Notes: a model not told the origin generated them from the letters alone. DNA of 64,000 nt from CAXBCP01 sp038120765 (GCA_038120765.1 JAYOMI010000002.1:1-64000), one strand, 5' to 3'. Counted from the first letter of the stretch, positions 34,620 to 44,451 are shown. Program-made: numbers and translations.

Positions 34620-34754
34620 TTGAAACGTACATTCCAACCCAGCGTCATCGTACGCAAACGTCGGCACGGCTTTCGCGCGCGCAAGCAAACCGTAGGCGGT
34701 CGCCGGGTGTTGTCCCGTCGCCGTGCGAGGGGTCGCAAGCGTCTTTCCGCTTAA
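34620..34754 (+). CDS. rpmH: Ribosomal protein bL34
   Basis: 44 residues, exactly the usual length, reading MKRTFQPSVIVRKRRHGF and ending GRKRLSA. The start codon is TTG, which explains why an ATG-based search skips it; GGAG lies six bases upstream. It is rich in Lys/Arg and part of the 50S subunit. It precedes rnpA by four bases, the universal bacterial arrangement. Confidence 0.97.
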   Translation: MKRTFQPSVIVRKRRHGFRARKQTVGGRRVLSRRRARGRKRLSA

Positions 34755-34758
34755 TCCG

Positions 34759-35145
34759 ATGGGCGCGCATCTAGAGCGCCTTAAAACCCGCCGCCAGTTT
34801 TTGAGAGTGGCAGCGGGCAAACGGAAATGGGCCGCACCGGGCATTGTGCTTCAGGTTGCGCCCCAGCCCCCTGAAGACCGGGCGGCATCGGAAGGACCTC
34901 GCTACGGCCTCACGGTGAGCAAGCGTGTCGGGAATGCCGTGATACGAAACCGTGCCCGCAGACGCCTGCGGGCGGCGGCAGAGGAAGTTCTATCGAACTG
35001 TGCCCTGACAGCGCATGACTATGTGCTGATCGGGCGGCAGGGAACGCCGACCAGAGATTTCGGCGCGCTGAAAAACGACCTGGAAACAGGGTTGCGCAAG
35101 CTCGGAGCGTTCCGGCAGGCCGCTGAGGAAAACAGAACGGCATGA
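34759..35145 (+). CDS. rnpA: Ribonuclease P protein component
   Basis: 128 residues from the ATG at 34759; the open frame begins earlier, but those codons overlap rpmH. The RNR motif NRARRRLRAA is the RNA-binding signature, preceded by RYGLTVSKRVGNAV. The protein helps the catalytic RNA mature tRNA 5' ends. Its stop overlaps yidD by ATGA. Confidence 0.95.
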   Translation: MGAHLERLKTRRQFLRVAAGKRKWAAPGIVLQVAPQPPEDRAASEGPRYGLTVSKRVGNAVIRNRARRRLRAAAEEVLSNCALTAHDYVLIGRQGTPTRDFGALKNDLETGLRKLGAFRQAAEENRTA

Positions 35146-35399
35146 AGGCGCTAACAATACTCACCGTCAGAATACCAAGCATGCTGCTTATCGGTATCGC
35201 GCGCGCATATCAGCTTCTGATATCGCCCGTTCTGCCGCAAACCTGCCGGTTTCATCCAACATGTTCGGGATACGCCATCGATGCAATCCGCCAGCACGGC
35301 CCGGGCCGCGGCGGATGGCTCGCGCTGCGGCGTATTGCCCGATGCCACCCTTGGGGCGGTCAGGGATTCGATCCCGTGCCCGACGGAGACGGACGCTAA
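35142..35399 (+). CDS. yidD: Membrane protein insertion efficiency factor
   Basis: 85 residues with the family core RAYQLLISPVLP, CRFHPTCSGYA and ARCHPWGGQGFDPVP. Assists YidC-dependent membrane insertion at the inner membrane. Coupled to rnpA (ATGA overlap) and followed by yidC after three bases. Confidence 0.95.
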   Translation: MKALTILTVRIPSMLLIGIARAYQLLISPVLPQTCRFHPTCSGYAIDAIRQHGPGRGGWLALRRIARCHPWGGQGFDPVPDGDGR

Positions 35400-35402
35400 A
35401 TT

Positions 35403-37376
35403 ATGGATCAACGTAATCTTATCCTCGCCATCGTTCTGTCGGTGTCCATCCTTCTCGGTTTTCAGATCTTTATCGAAGGCCCGCGGATAGAGGAGCAACG
35501 GGCGCTCCTGGAAGCGCAGAAGGCGCAGGAGACGGCCCAGGCAACCAACCCGGCGGCGCCCGGACAGGGCGCGGCACCGGTTCCCGGACAAAGCAACGGC
35601 GGCGTGCCCGGCCAGGCTATTGTGCCGACCCCGGGTGCCGTGCCGCCGGGCGCAGGTGCGCCGGTTGCAGGACAGCCCCCCGCCCCGCGCAGCATTTCGC
35701 GCAGCGCCGTCGTCGCCGCCGACCCGCGCATCAGGATTGCAACCAGCCGGGTTATCGGATCGATCCGGCTGAAAGGCGGGCTGATCGACGACCTCACGCT
35801 GCTCGACTATCGCCAGACGTTGAAGAAAGACAGCGAAAACATCGTGATGCTGTCGCCCCTCGGCACGGAAAACCCCTATTACGCCCAGTTCGGGTGGACG
35901 ACGACGACAACCGGCATCACCCTGCCGGATGCCGACACCGTGTGGACGGCCGATCGATCGACACTGTCGGTCGGCGAGCCGGTCACCCTGCGCTGGACCA
36001 ATCCGCAGGGTATCGAATTCGCCAAGACGATTTCGATTGACCGGAATTTCATGTTCACGGTGGACCAGCGGATCACCAATAACGGCAGCCAGACCGCCGT
36101 TCTCCACCCGTTCGGCCTAATTTCGCTCACCGGCATTCCGGAAACCGCCGGTTTCTGGATTCTGCATGAAGGCATGATCGGCGTGTTCGACGAGACGCTG
36201 ACCGAGGTCGATTACGACGACCTGCCGGACGAACCCCGCGGAATACGCAACGTCGAGGGCGCAGCGAAGTGGCTCGGCATCACCGCGAAGTATTTTGCGA
36301 CGTCGCTGGTACCCGATCAGAAAACCGTGAATAACGGCCGCTTCGTTCATACAGCGCCCGGCCGCAAGGACAAGTTCCAGGCCGATTATCTGGCCGCATC
36401 GCAAACCGTGGCGCCCGGCCAGTCGGCAGCTTTCACGACCCGCCTGTTTGCCGGCGCCAAAGAAGTCCGTCTGCTGGACTCCTACGAGGAGAAACTCGGC
36501 ATTCCGCGGTTCGATCGGATGGTCGATTTCGGCTGGTTCTATTTCCTGACGAAGCCGATCTTTTACGCGATCGATTATTTCTATCAGCTGCTCGGCAATT
36601 TCGGCCTCGCGATCCTGCTGCTGACGGTTCTGATCAAGATCGCGTTTTTCCCGCTGGCGAACAAATCATACAAATCCATGAGCCGGCTGAAGAAACTGCA
36701 GCCGAAAATGGTCGAAATCCGGGATCGCTACAAGGACGACCGCCAGCGCCAGAACACGGCGATGATGGAACTCTACAAGAAGGAAGGGGCGAATCCGATG
36801 TCGGGTTGCTTCCCCATCCTGATTCAGATCCCGGTGTTCTTTGCGCTCTACAAGGTGCTGTTCGTTACAATCGAGATGCGCCATGCGCCGTTTTTCGGAT
36901 GGATCCAGGATCTGTCGGCGCCCGATCCGCTCGGTCTCCTGCTCGGCTTCGGTCTGTTCCAGTGGGACGTCCCGCAAAGCCTGCAGATCGTCAATATCGG
37001 CATCTGGCCCATCATCATGGGCATCACGATGTTCCTGCAGCAAAAGCTGAATCCGCAGCCGGCGGATCCGATGCAGCAGAAAATATTCATGCTGCTGCCA
37101 ATCGTCTTCACGTTCCTGCTGGGCAGCTTCCCCGCCGGCCTGGTGATTTACTGGGCATGGAACAACACCCTGTCGATCGCCCAGCAATGGGTGATCATGC
37201 GCAAGATGGGCGTTTCGGCCTCGGGTGAATCGATCAACGAGGAGCCTCCCAAGGCCCCGCCGCGCGGCAAGAAGAAAAAAGCGGAGACCGCCGAGAACGA
37301 AACACCGGCACCGAAACCCGGTCCGACACCGCCGTCATCCAAGGGCAAAACCCGTCGTCAGCGTAAAAAACGCTGA
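35403..37376 (+). CDS. yidC: Membrane protein insertase YidC
   Basis: 657 residues. An N-terminal membrane helix (about 5-22) is followed by a Pro/Gly/Ala-rich linker (about 45-100) and the large periplasmic beta-sandwich domain of Gram-negative YidC. Then comes the conserved insertase core with the AILLLTVLIKIAFFPL helix, the cytoplasmic coiled coil LQPKMVEIRDRYKDD and GCFPILIQIPVFFALYKVL. It ends in a basic tail. It inserts and folds inner-membrane proteins alone or with SecYEG. Confidence 0.96.
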   Translation: MDQRNLILAIVLSVSILLGFQIFIEGPRIEEQRALLEAQKAQETAQATNPAAPGQGAAPVPGQSNGGVPGQAIVPTPGAVPPGAGAPVAGQPPAPRSISRSAVVAADPRIRIATSRVIGSIRLKGGLIDDLTLLDYRQTLKKDSENIVMLSPLGTENPYYAQFGWTTTTTGITLPDADTVWTADRSTLSVGEPVTLRWTNPQGIEFAKTISIDRNFMFTVDQRITNNGSQTAVLHPFGLISLTGIPETAGFWILHEGMIGVFDETLTEVDYDDLPDEPRGIRNVEGAAKWLGITAKYFATSLVPDQKTVNNGRFVHTAPGRKDKFQADYLAASQTVAPGQSAAFTTRLFAGAKEVRLLDSYEEKLGIPRFDRMVDFGWFYFLTKPIFYAIDYFYQLLGNFGLAILLLTVLIKIAFFPLANKSYKSMSRLKKLQPKMVEIRDRYKDDRQRQNTAMMELYKKEGANPMSGCFPILIQIPVFFALYKVLFVTIEMRHAPFFGWIQDLSAPDPLGLLLGFGLFQWDVPQSLQIVNIGIWPIIMGITMFLQQKLNPQPADPMQQKIFMLLPIVFTFLLGSFPAGLVIYWAWNNTLSIAQQWVIMRKMGVSASGESINEEPPKAPPRGKKKKAETAENETPAPKPGPTPPSSKGKTRRQRKKR

Positions 37377-37396
37377 GAGATGAAGGATTGCCGGTC

Positions 37397-38062
37397 ATGA
37401 CCGAGGCGCCGGAAAGCGGGCATGAACAGGAACATGACGCAGACTCGATCGAACGGGGACGCTGGCTGTTCTCGCAGGAAGCGGTCTTTATGTCTGGCGC
37501 CGCAGATTACGACGGCGTTCCCGACACCCGGATTCCCGAGATCGCTTTTGTCGGGCGGTCCAACGTCGGCAAATCGAGCCTGATAAACGCGCTGACCGGC
37601 CGCAGGACCCTGGCGCGGACATCGAACACACCGGGCCGCACTCAGCAGATCAATTTCTTCCAGATTCTCGACGCGTTGATGCTCGCCGATCTGCCGGGCT
37701 ACGGATACGCCAAGGCATCCAAGACCGAAATCGAGCGCTGGACCGCAATGATCTTCGACTATCTGCGCGGCCGCGCGCCCTTGCGCCGTGTCTGCCTGTT
37801 GATCGACGCCCGCCATGGCCTGAAGGACAGCGACATCGGGGTGATGAACGACCTCGACAAAGCCGCTGTGTCCTATCAGATCGTGCTGACCAAGTGCGAC
37901 AAGATCAAAAAAGACGCGATGGAGCGGCTTCTGGCGGCCACCAGGGCAAAGATCGCGACACACGTCGCAGCCCATCCCGTGATCGTCCAGACCAGTTCGG
38001 TCAAGGGTCACGGGGTCGAATTCCTGCGCGCGGAACTGGCAATGATCGCCGATATCCGCTAA
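37397..38062 (+). CDS. engB: Ribosome biogenesis GTPase EngB/YsxC
   Basis: 221 residues from the ATG at 37397, with GAAGGA nine bases upstream (a TTG nine bases before is less likely). Motifs: G1 GRSNVGKSS, G2 region TSNTPGRTQ, G3 DLPGYG, G4 TKCDK. A 50S-assembly GTPase. It follows yidC by 20 bp, and argB comes next, the usual alphaproteobacterial order. Confidence 0.95.
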   Translation: MTEAPESGHEQEHDADSIERGRWLFSQEAVFMSGAADYDGVPDTRIPEIAFVGRSNVGKSSLINALTGRRTLARTSNTPGRTQQINFFQILDALMLADLPGYGYAKASKTEIERWTAMIFDYLRGRAPLRRVCLLIDARHGLKDSDIGVMNDLDKAAVSYQIVLTKCDKIKKDAMERLLAATRAKIATHVAAHPVIVQTSSVKGHGVEFLRAELAMIADIR

Positions 38063-38117
38063 ACGCGGTCGTTAATCCTGACCGTTCCCCGTGCCAGAGA
38101 GCATATCCAGAGAGCAC

Positions 38118-39040
38118 ATGATGGCAGACTCCAAGAAAAACGAGCCCAAAAACCTTTCCGAGATCAAATCCCTGATACGCACCGCTGAAACACTTACCGA
38201 AGCGCTGCCCTATCTTCAGGAATTCGGCGGCAAGACGTTCGTGATCAAATATGGCGGGCATGCAATGGGCGATGCCAGGCTTGCCGAGCAGTTCGCCAGC
38301 GATATCGTTCTTCTGAAACAGGTCGGCATCAATCCGGTGATCGTCCATGGCGGCGGCCCGCAGATCGGCCGCATGCTCCAGCAGCTGAAAATCGAGAGCG
38401 AGTTCATCGACGGGCTGCGGGTCACCGACAAGCGGACCGTCGAGATCGTCGAAATGGTGCTTGCCGGGTCGATCAACAAAGAGGTCGTGACCGCGATCAA
38501 CGACGCGGGCGGCACCGCCGTCGGTATTTCCGGCAAGGACGGGAACCTGATCCGGGCGCGCAAGCTCACCCATCGCCAGATTCCAATATCGAGAAAGTCG
38601 TGGATCTCGGTTTTGTCGGCGAACCCATCGCGATCAATACCAGGGTGCTGGACACGCTGGCCGGATCGCACATGATCCCGGTGATCGCCCCGCTCGGCAT
38701 CGGCGAGGGCGGCACGACCTACAATATCAATGCGGACACGGCGGCGGGCGCGATCGCAGGCGCGATCGGCGCGACCCGCCTTCTGATGCTGACCGACGTG
38801 ACCGGCGTTCTGGACAAGAAGGGCGACCTGATCACGGACATAACCGCGCGCCAGGCCAGAACCCTGATCAAGAACGGGACCATTTCGGGCGGGATGATTC
38901 CCAAGATCGAGACATGCCTCGATGCCGTAAAAGCAGGTGTGGAGGCATCGGTCATCATGGATGGCCGCGTGCCGCACGCGCTATTGCTTGAAATTTTTAC
39001 CGAGCACGGCGCCGGTACGATGATCCGCGCCAAAAGCTAG
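38118..39040 (+). CDS. argB: Acetylglutamate kinase, frameshifted in this sequence
   Basis: Two overlapping frames together give a complete ArgB (second step of arginine synthesis). The first covers IKYGGHAMGD, VHGGGPQIG and GISGKDGNLIRARKL. The second resumes at DSNIEKVVDLGFVGEP and runs to the normal end. The change of frame at about 38577-38580 needs one missing base in a stretch reading CATCGCCAGATT. Both halves are otherwise undamaged. As argB is needed for arginine synthesis and argG is intact in the window, a sequencing or assembly deletion is more likely than a true pseudogene. Confidence 0.92.
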
Positions 39041-39058
39041 TCCGATACGCTTCCGCGT

Positions 39059-40318
39059 CTAGCCGCCAAAGAATTCAATCTGCCAGGCCATGTCCTTCTC
39101 CGACATGGCGTATGTCCCGCTCCGCGGTTTTAGCGCGTCCGACGGCGACACTTTCGCAAGACGAAGCTGCATCTGGTGCGCCAGTTCCGCCGACAGACCC
39201 GCCTTCCAGGACATCGCTGCCACACCCTTGGCGCTGGCCAGCGAGAACGCCTTCCGGACCGCGGCCACATCGGTATCGCCGAGCACGGCGACCGCCTCGA
39301 TAACAAACTGCCGGTCGCCGCGGAGCAATGCCGCCTTCACGTCGGTCTCGCCCAGCCTTTTCTCCGCATTCAGACGCGCGACCTTTTCGGCAGCGGATTC
39401 TTCATCTTCGCCGCCGAAATCCGTCTCCGCGAGCCGCCGCCGGACACCCTCGTCAATCGCATCGCCGACACCGGGATCGAGGTCTTTCCGCGCCTTCAGG
39501 GTTTCAAGCAGGGCGTCCGTGATGAAGCGCGTCAGGGCGGCGCCCGCCCGTGCAGACAAAGACGGCCGGGCGACCAGAGGTGCGTGCCATGCGTCCCGGT
39601 CGGATGCATTGTCGATGACTTTGTCGAGGGTTTCTTCGCGGATTTGGGCACTCCTGTTCGACAGCAGGGTCGTGATGACGTCGGTATCGTCGGTCGCAAC
39701 GATCGCATCCGCCACATCCGCGCCCAGCGCCGAGCGCCGGGATATCGCATGCAGCGCCGCCCGGACGGGACCGCTTTCGATAATCTCGACCAGAAATTGG
39801 TCCGAGAGCAGGGGCGAGTTCCCCAGGACGGGCACGCAGACCCCTTCGTCGCTGTCACGCGCCAGTTGCTCGACCACCGAGACGGGCACGCCTTTGGCGC
39901 CTTTCAGCGACTCCGCGAGAACACGGCGAATCTTGACGGCCTCGTCTCTCGCAAGGGTTTCAAGAATGCCGGTGACCATACTGCCGGCACGCGCGCGTTC
40001 GTCGACGGACAATTCAGGGACGAGCGCCGCGATCTTGTGCGCGACGCGCTCCCTGACGGCTTCGTCGGGGTCTTTCGACAGGGTTTCGTCCGCCTGAACC
40101 GGCGTTGACGGATTGGCGGCAATTTCGGCGCGGACCCTGGAATCCTTATCCTGCGCCAAGTAATAGAGAATCTCGGGCTGAACGTTCGCCCGTTTCGCCA
40201 GCTTCCGGCGGGTCGTCGCGCTGGGGTCGGCCGCCTGCGCCTTTGCGGTATCGTATTCCATGAGCGCGCCGCCCTGCCGGCGGCCCAGAGACATCAGTCC
40301 CGACAGCAGACTGCTCAT
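39059..40318 (-). CDS. DUF2336 (HEAT-like repeat) protein
   Basis: 419 residues composed of helical, HEAT-like repeats with the DUF2336 pattern AEIAANPSTPVQADETLSKD followed by further repeats to about residue 280. Such proteins are almost restricted to Alphaproteobacteria and are linked to cell-cycle or c-di-GMP signalling without an agreed role. The start overlaps the GGDEF gene stop by ATGA, so it is translated with the c-di-GMP enzymes. Confidence 0.87.
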   Translation of the reverse strand: MSSLLSGLMSLGRRQGGALMEYDTAKAQAADPSATTRRKLAKRANVQPEILYYLAQDKDSRVRAEIAANPSTPVQADETLSKDPDEAVRERVAHKIAALVPELSVDERARAGSMVTGILETLARDEAVKIRRVLAESLKGAKGVPVSVVEQLARDSDEGVCVPVLGNSPLLSDQFLVEIIESGPVRAALHAISRRSALGADVADAIVATDDTDVITTLLSNRSAQIREETLDKVIDNASDRDAWHAPLVARPSLSARAGAALTRFITDALLETLKARKDLDPGVGDAIDEGVRRRLAETDFGGEDEESAAEKVARLNAEKRLGETDVKAALLRGDRQFVIEAVAVLGDTDVAAVRKAFSLASAKGVAAMSWKAGLSAELAHQMQLRLAKVSPSDALKPRSGTYAMSEKDMAWQIEFFGG

Positions 40319-41853
40319 CCTGCGTCCCGCAGATCGTTCGGCGGAAGCTCCCCGGATGCGGCGGGGGCGGGCCCGGTCGCGGCATCCGCAATGACATAGC
40401 CGGATTTTCCGCCATGCTTGATGTCGTACATCGCGGAATCCGCGCGGGCCGTAAGTTCGGCAACCGACTCGACGGGACCGTCTGCATCGAACACCGCGAC
40501 GCCGACGGAAATGCCGAGCGGTTTGTCGGGCGTGCCGGAATAGATGCGCAGGCCCTTGGATGCGGAAATCAGATCCTTGGCTCTTTTCTTCGAGGCGGGA
40601 TTATCCGTCCGGTCCATCCACATGGCGAACTCGTCGCCGCCGAGCCGCGCGACCAGGTCGCCGGGGCGGCTCTGCGTCACCAGGAGGTCGGCAAGTGCTA
40701 TCAACGCTTGATCGCCGCGCTGGTGACCGTGCACATCGTTGACGGCCTTGAAATTATCGAGGTCGACGTAAAACAGCGATCCGTCGGACCCGCCTGCCCC
40801 GGCGCGCGCCGTGCGATCGGCGAGTTCGGCGAGGAACGCCCGGCGGTTCAACAGGCCCGTCATTTCATCGGTCCGGGCCATTTCCTCGAGCTTTCGGTGG
40901 CTGTCGACCTGGGCCATCAAAATCGCGAACTGGTTTGCAAGCTCGTCGCAGAAGCGGCGCTCGTCATCGCTGAAGGCGCTGTCGCCGAGCGTCCGCGAGA
41001 CCAGCAGCGCCCCGATCACGATGTCCTGGAAAACAATCGGCGCGCACAGATGGAAATTGTCGCTGTCCGCCGCCGTCACCAGCGTCCGGCTCTCCGACAT
41101 CCGGCTGAAGACCGTCTTGAGGACAGGCGCGTCGCCGGCGTCGGTGTCTTTCGCGCAGACGACCAGCCTGAAGACGCCTTCTTCGTCGGGCCGGCGGATA
41201 TCGACGTAGTCCGCCGCCAGCGTGTCGCGGGTTTCCGCCAGTGCAGATGCAAGAATGTTGTTTGGGTCAAGCTCGCTGCTCGCCGCCCGCACGATACGGG
41301 CCATCGCGGCTTCCCTGCGCTGCAGGGCGGCGAAAGCGGCGTTCTGGCGGCGTTCTTCGGTAACGTCCCGGCAAACGCCCCGCGCGCCTGCGTGCATGCC
41401 CTTGTCATCGACGATCGGGACGGCCGAGGCGCTGAGGCAGACATCGTCGCCGTCGCGGGCGCGAAGCCAGATATCGACGTCACGTACCGCTGCGCGCGCT
41501 TCAAACGGGGTCTCGCCGGCATGTGCGCCGCCTTCCGCCAGGAACTGCGCCGCAGGGGCGCCGATCAGTTCTTCCGGCCGATATCCGAGGGTCAGCCCGG
41601 GTGAGACAAAAACGAGCGCACCCGCGGCGTCGGTCTCCCAGGCGAAATCCCCGGAAACTTCGACGATTTCCTTGAAACGGCTCCGCGATTCCACAAGGGC
41701 GTCGATAAGCGCCTTGTCCGGACTTTCACCCGATCGCGGGATGCCGGGCGCGGGCTTCGTCTGTCCGGATTTAGCGTTTGCCGATGGTTCCTGAACAGCG
41801 CTTGCAGGGGGCGTGTCGGTCGTCGGGCGGCTTTTGAGCAATCCGAACAGCAT
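40315..41853 (-). CDS. PAS-GAF-GGDEF diguanylate cyclase
   Basis: 512 residues from the ATG at 41853, five bases after the EAL gene stop; the frame upstream of it overlaps that gene. A PAS domain (about 75-180), a GAF domain (about 210-345) and a GGDEF domain (about 350-490). The catalytic motif is intact (RLGGDEFAMW), and RPGD five residues before it is a proper inhibitory I-site, so the enzyme should make c-di-GMP and be feedback-inhibited. No membrane segment is seen: cytoplasmic sensing. Confidence 0.93.
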   Translation of the reverse strand: MLFGLLKSRPTTDTPPASAVQEPSANAKSGQTKPAPGIPRSGESPDKALIDALVESRSRFKEIVEVSGDFAWETDAAGALVFVSPGLTLGYRPEELIGAPAAQFLAEGGAHAGETPFEARAAVRDVDIWLRARDGDDVCLSASAVPIVDDKGMHAGARGVCRDVTEERRQNAAFAALQRREAAMARIVRAASSELDPNNILASALAETRDTLAADYVDIRRPDEEGVFRLVVCAKDTDAGDAPVLKTVFSRMSESRTLVTAADSDNFHLCAPIVFQDIVIGALLVSRTLGDSAFSDDERRFCDELANQFAILMAQVDSHRKLEEMARTDEMTGLLNRRAFLAELADRTARAGAGGSDGSLFYVDLDNFKAVNDVHGHQRGDQALIALADLLVTQSRPGDLVARLGGDEFAMWMDRTDNPASKKRAKDLISASKGLRIYSGTPDKPLGISVGVAVFDADGPVESVAELTARADSAMYDIKHGGKSGYVIADAATGPAPAASGELPPNDLRDAG

Positions 41854-41857
41854 CGCA

Positions 41858-43582
41858 TCAACCGCCGGCGCCGGACTTGCGGCTCCAGCCGCCGCCCAGG
41901 ACCTTTTTCTTAGCCGTTCTTTTCGGCGCGAAGCTGAAAATGTCGGGGGAGGGCCTTCCGTAGAGGTAACCCTGCGCATAGGGAACGCCGCAGTCTTTCA
42001 GGAACTCGACGGTGGCTTCCTCTTCGACCATTTCAGCGATCGTATCGATATCGAGCTCGTGGCAGAGTCCGGCAATCGCCTTGATAAAGGCGCGCAGCTT
42101 GCAGTCGTTATGCGCTTCCTGGATATACGCCCCGTCGATCTTGACGATATCGACATCGAGCGCATGCAGATACCGCAGCGCGGCCGACCCGGCGCCGAAA
42201 TCGTCAAGGCAGACCTCGTGTCCGGCAGTGCGAAGTTTCTGGATGATGCCGTTCACGCGGGTCAGGTCGTGGATTTTGGCCGATTCCGTAATTTCGATGG
42301 ATATCTGGCTGCTCAGGGTGTCGTGTTTCGCAAGCAGCTTCAGCAGGGCTTCGACGAAAGCGGGGTTTTCAATGGAACGGCCGGACAGGTTCACCGCCAG
42401 GTTGAATACCTGGCCTTTCTTCCGCCATCCGCGCAGAAGGCCGATGACCTTCCGGAACATGGCGAAATCGAAATCGCAGATCAGCCCCATATTCTCGGCG
42501 AACGTGATCAGTTCATAGGGCGACCTGTCGAGCCCGCCGGCAAAGCGGGCCAGCACTTCGTAGTGGTGGATTTGTCTCGTCGTCAGACCGACAATGGGCT
42601 GAAAGACCGCATCGAAACTGTCCGCAGACACCATTTCGCGGAACTCGACCATCTTCGCGGATGTATCTGCGAGAAGCGTTTCGAGATTTTCGCCAAGACT
42701 CCGGATAGCGGGTTCGCTGCTCGGGTCCGCGCAATAGTGATTGATCGTATAGAGAAACGCCTTCACCGCATCGCGGGGATCGGCGCCTTTCAGGTCGGCG
42801 GGCGCCGTGCTGCTGTTGACGCGAATGCCGACGCCGCTCGGATCCGCCGCCTTCAGATGTAGCGTCAGGCGATCCCGAAGGGCCGTAATATCGAACGTGT
42901 CGTCATGGAGGACGCCATAGTTCTCGTCGTCGAACTTCGCCGCGACGTCCCGGTCGCCGGCACCGTCGTCAAAACACAAGCCCAGGGTCCGCATCAGATC
43001 CCTGTCGGCTTCTTCATCCAGACGGGTGCGAAGCGCTCCCATATCCTCGAGACGGAGCATCGTGACCTGAAGTTCTTCGCCTTCGGCCTCTGCGTCGGTG
43101 ATGCGCTGGGCGGCGAATTCGGCGAACGCCTCCTTGTTGAGAAGGCCCGTTTCCGTATCCCGCCTCGGATCGTTGCTGTCCGCCAGCTTTTCGTCTTTGC
43201 TGACAAGCCGAAGCGCAAAGAAAAACGATCCTGGCAGATCGGGCAGGTGATAACCGGTCAGCATCAGCCGCGGGGTCGGGCCTTTGGGACCGGCCAGCCG
43301 CAACATCATGGGCTCGAGGCGGTTCGCCGAACCCAGCCTTTCCAGCCGCCGGCGGACATAGTCGCGCTCCGCCGAATCGATCAGGTCGATAAATGCCTTT
43401 CCGATGACGTCGTGGGGCTCGTAATCCGTCAGCGCCTTGGTGGCACCCGCCGCATAGGTAATCGACTGGTTCTCGTCGACCTCGAACAGGATATCCGCGG
43501 CACAGAAAGCGAGCGCGACGAAACGGTCACGTTCTTTTTTCAGCGTATCCACGTATTCGGGTTGTGCCTGCGGTTGCGCCAT
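41858..43582 (-). CDS. PAS-(degenerate GGDEF)-EAL c-di-GMP phosphodiesterase
   Basis: 574 residues. N-terminal PAS-like segment (about 15-100), then a degenerate GGDEF domain whose motif is DDENYG and so is inactive, then an EAL domain (about 325-550). The EAL motif reads EVLARF, with NLSGRS, EITES, DDFGAGS, VKIDG, AEMVEEE and QGYLYGRP present, so all metal- and base-position residues look intact. First gene of a three-gene cluster EAL-GGDEF-DUF2336. It probably hydrolyses c-di-GMP under control of its PAS domain. Confidence 0.92.
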   Translation of the reverse strand: MAQPQAQPEYVDTLKKERDRFVALAFCAADILFEVDENQSITYAAGATKALTDYEPHDVIGKAFIDLIDSAERDYVRRRLERLGSANRLEPMMLRLAGPKGPTPRLMLTGYHLPDLPGSFFFALRLVSKDEKLADSNDPRRDTETGLLNKEAFAEFAAQRITDAEAEGEELQVTMLRLEDMGALRTRLDEEADRDLMRTLGLCFDDGAGDRDVAAKFDDENYGVLHDDTFDITALRDRLTLHLKAADPSGVGIRVNSSTAPADLKGADPRDAVKAFLYTINHYCADPSSEPAIRSLGENLETLLADTSAKMVEFREMVSADSFDAVFQPIVGLTTRQIHHYEVLARFAGGLDRSPYELITFAENMGLICDFDFAMFRKVIGLLRGWRKKGQVFNLAVNLSGRSIENPAFVEALLKLLAKHDTLSSQISIEITESAKIHDLTRVNGIIQKLRTAGHEVCLDDFGAGSAALRYLHALDVDIVKIDGAYIQEAHNDCKLRAFIKAIAGLCHELDIDTIAEMVEEEATVEFLKDCGVPYAQGYLYGRPSPDIFSFAPKRTAKKKVLGGGWSRKSGAGG

Positions 43583-43687
43583 CGGTCGGATTTCATCCTG
43601 AAGGTATATTTGAGCCCGTCATGCATCCTATCAACCGGGGCTTAACGATTCCTTGCGTCGCCCCGGATCACACGCCACATTCGGACC

Positions 43688-44383
43688 ATGGACAAAAACC
43701 GCCCTACTCCCCCGAAAAACATCGATTCCAGCGCCATCGACACCTGGATATTCGATCTCGACAACACGCTTTACCGCACCAGCCCGGCTATGCTGGCCCA
43801 GATCGACCACCTGATGGGGTCCTTCATCAGCGATTTCCTGAACGTCGATCGCGCGGAAGCCCGCCTGATACAGAAGGGATATTTCCGCACCCACGGGTTG
43901 ACCCTGCGCGGCCTGATGCTGGAACACAGCCTCGATCCGCAGGACTATATCGCCCATCTGTCGCAGCTCGACCTGTCCGAAGTCGCGCCCGATCCGGAGC
44001 TGGCGGATACGCTGAACCGGCTCGGCGGCCGGAAGATCATCTATACCAACGCTTTTACCGAGCACACACGCGAGGTGATGGAGCGTATCGGCATCACGGC
44101 GCATTTCGACGCCGTCTACGACATCGGGGATGCCGATTACGTCCCGAAACCGGCGATCGATTCCTATCGGCGTCTCTGCGACCTGCACGACGTCGATCCG
44201 ACGCGGGCGGTGATGGTCGAGGATATTGCCCGAAATCTGGAACCGGCGGCCGAGCTGGGGATGACCACAGTCTGGGTGCGGACGGAGACGAGCTGGGCGA
44301 AGGACGTCACGGAAACGGATCATATCGACCATATCACCGATGATCTGACGGCCTGGCTGCGAAATGTGGGAAATAGCGGCTGA
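43688..44383 (+). CDS. HAD-family pyrimidine 5'-nucleotidase
   Basis: 231 residues. HAD motif I FDLDNTLYR, motif II IIYTNAF, and motif III/IV PKPAIDSYRRL with VMVEDIARNLEPA are all in place. Matches the SDT1-like pyrimidine nucleotidase group that dephosphorylates UMP/CMP or related phosphates. The orientation is divergent from the EAL gene (105 bp apart) and dapD follows, an order common in Rhodospirillales. Confidence 0.88.
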   Translation: MDKNRPTPPKNIDSSAIDTWIFDLDNTLYRTSPAMLAQIDHLMGSFISDFLNVDRAEARLIQKGYFRTHGLTLRGLMLEHSLDPQDYIAHLSQLDLSEVAPDPELADTLNRLGGRKIIYTNAFTEHTREVMERIGITAHFDAVYDIGDADYVPKPAIDSYRRLCDLHDVDPTRAVMVEDIARNLEPAAELGMTTVWVRTETSWAKDVTETDHIDHITDDLTAWLRNVGNSG

Positions 44384-44451
44384 GCCGTTTCCACGGTCGA
44401 TCAAAATGCTCTATATTCCTGCCGGAAATTCAGGCACAGGGCTAAAAAAAC

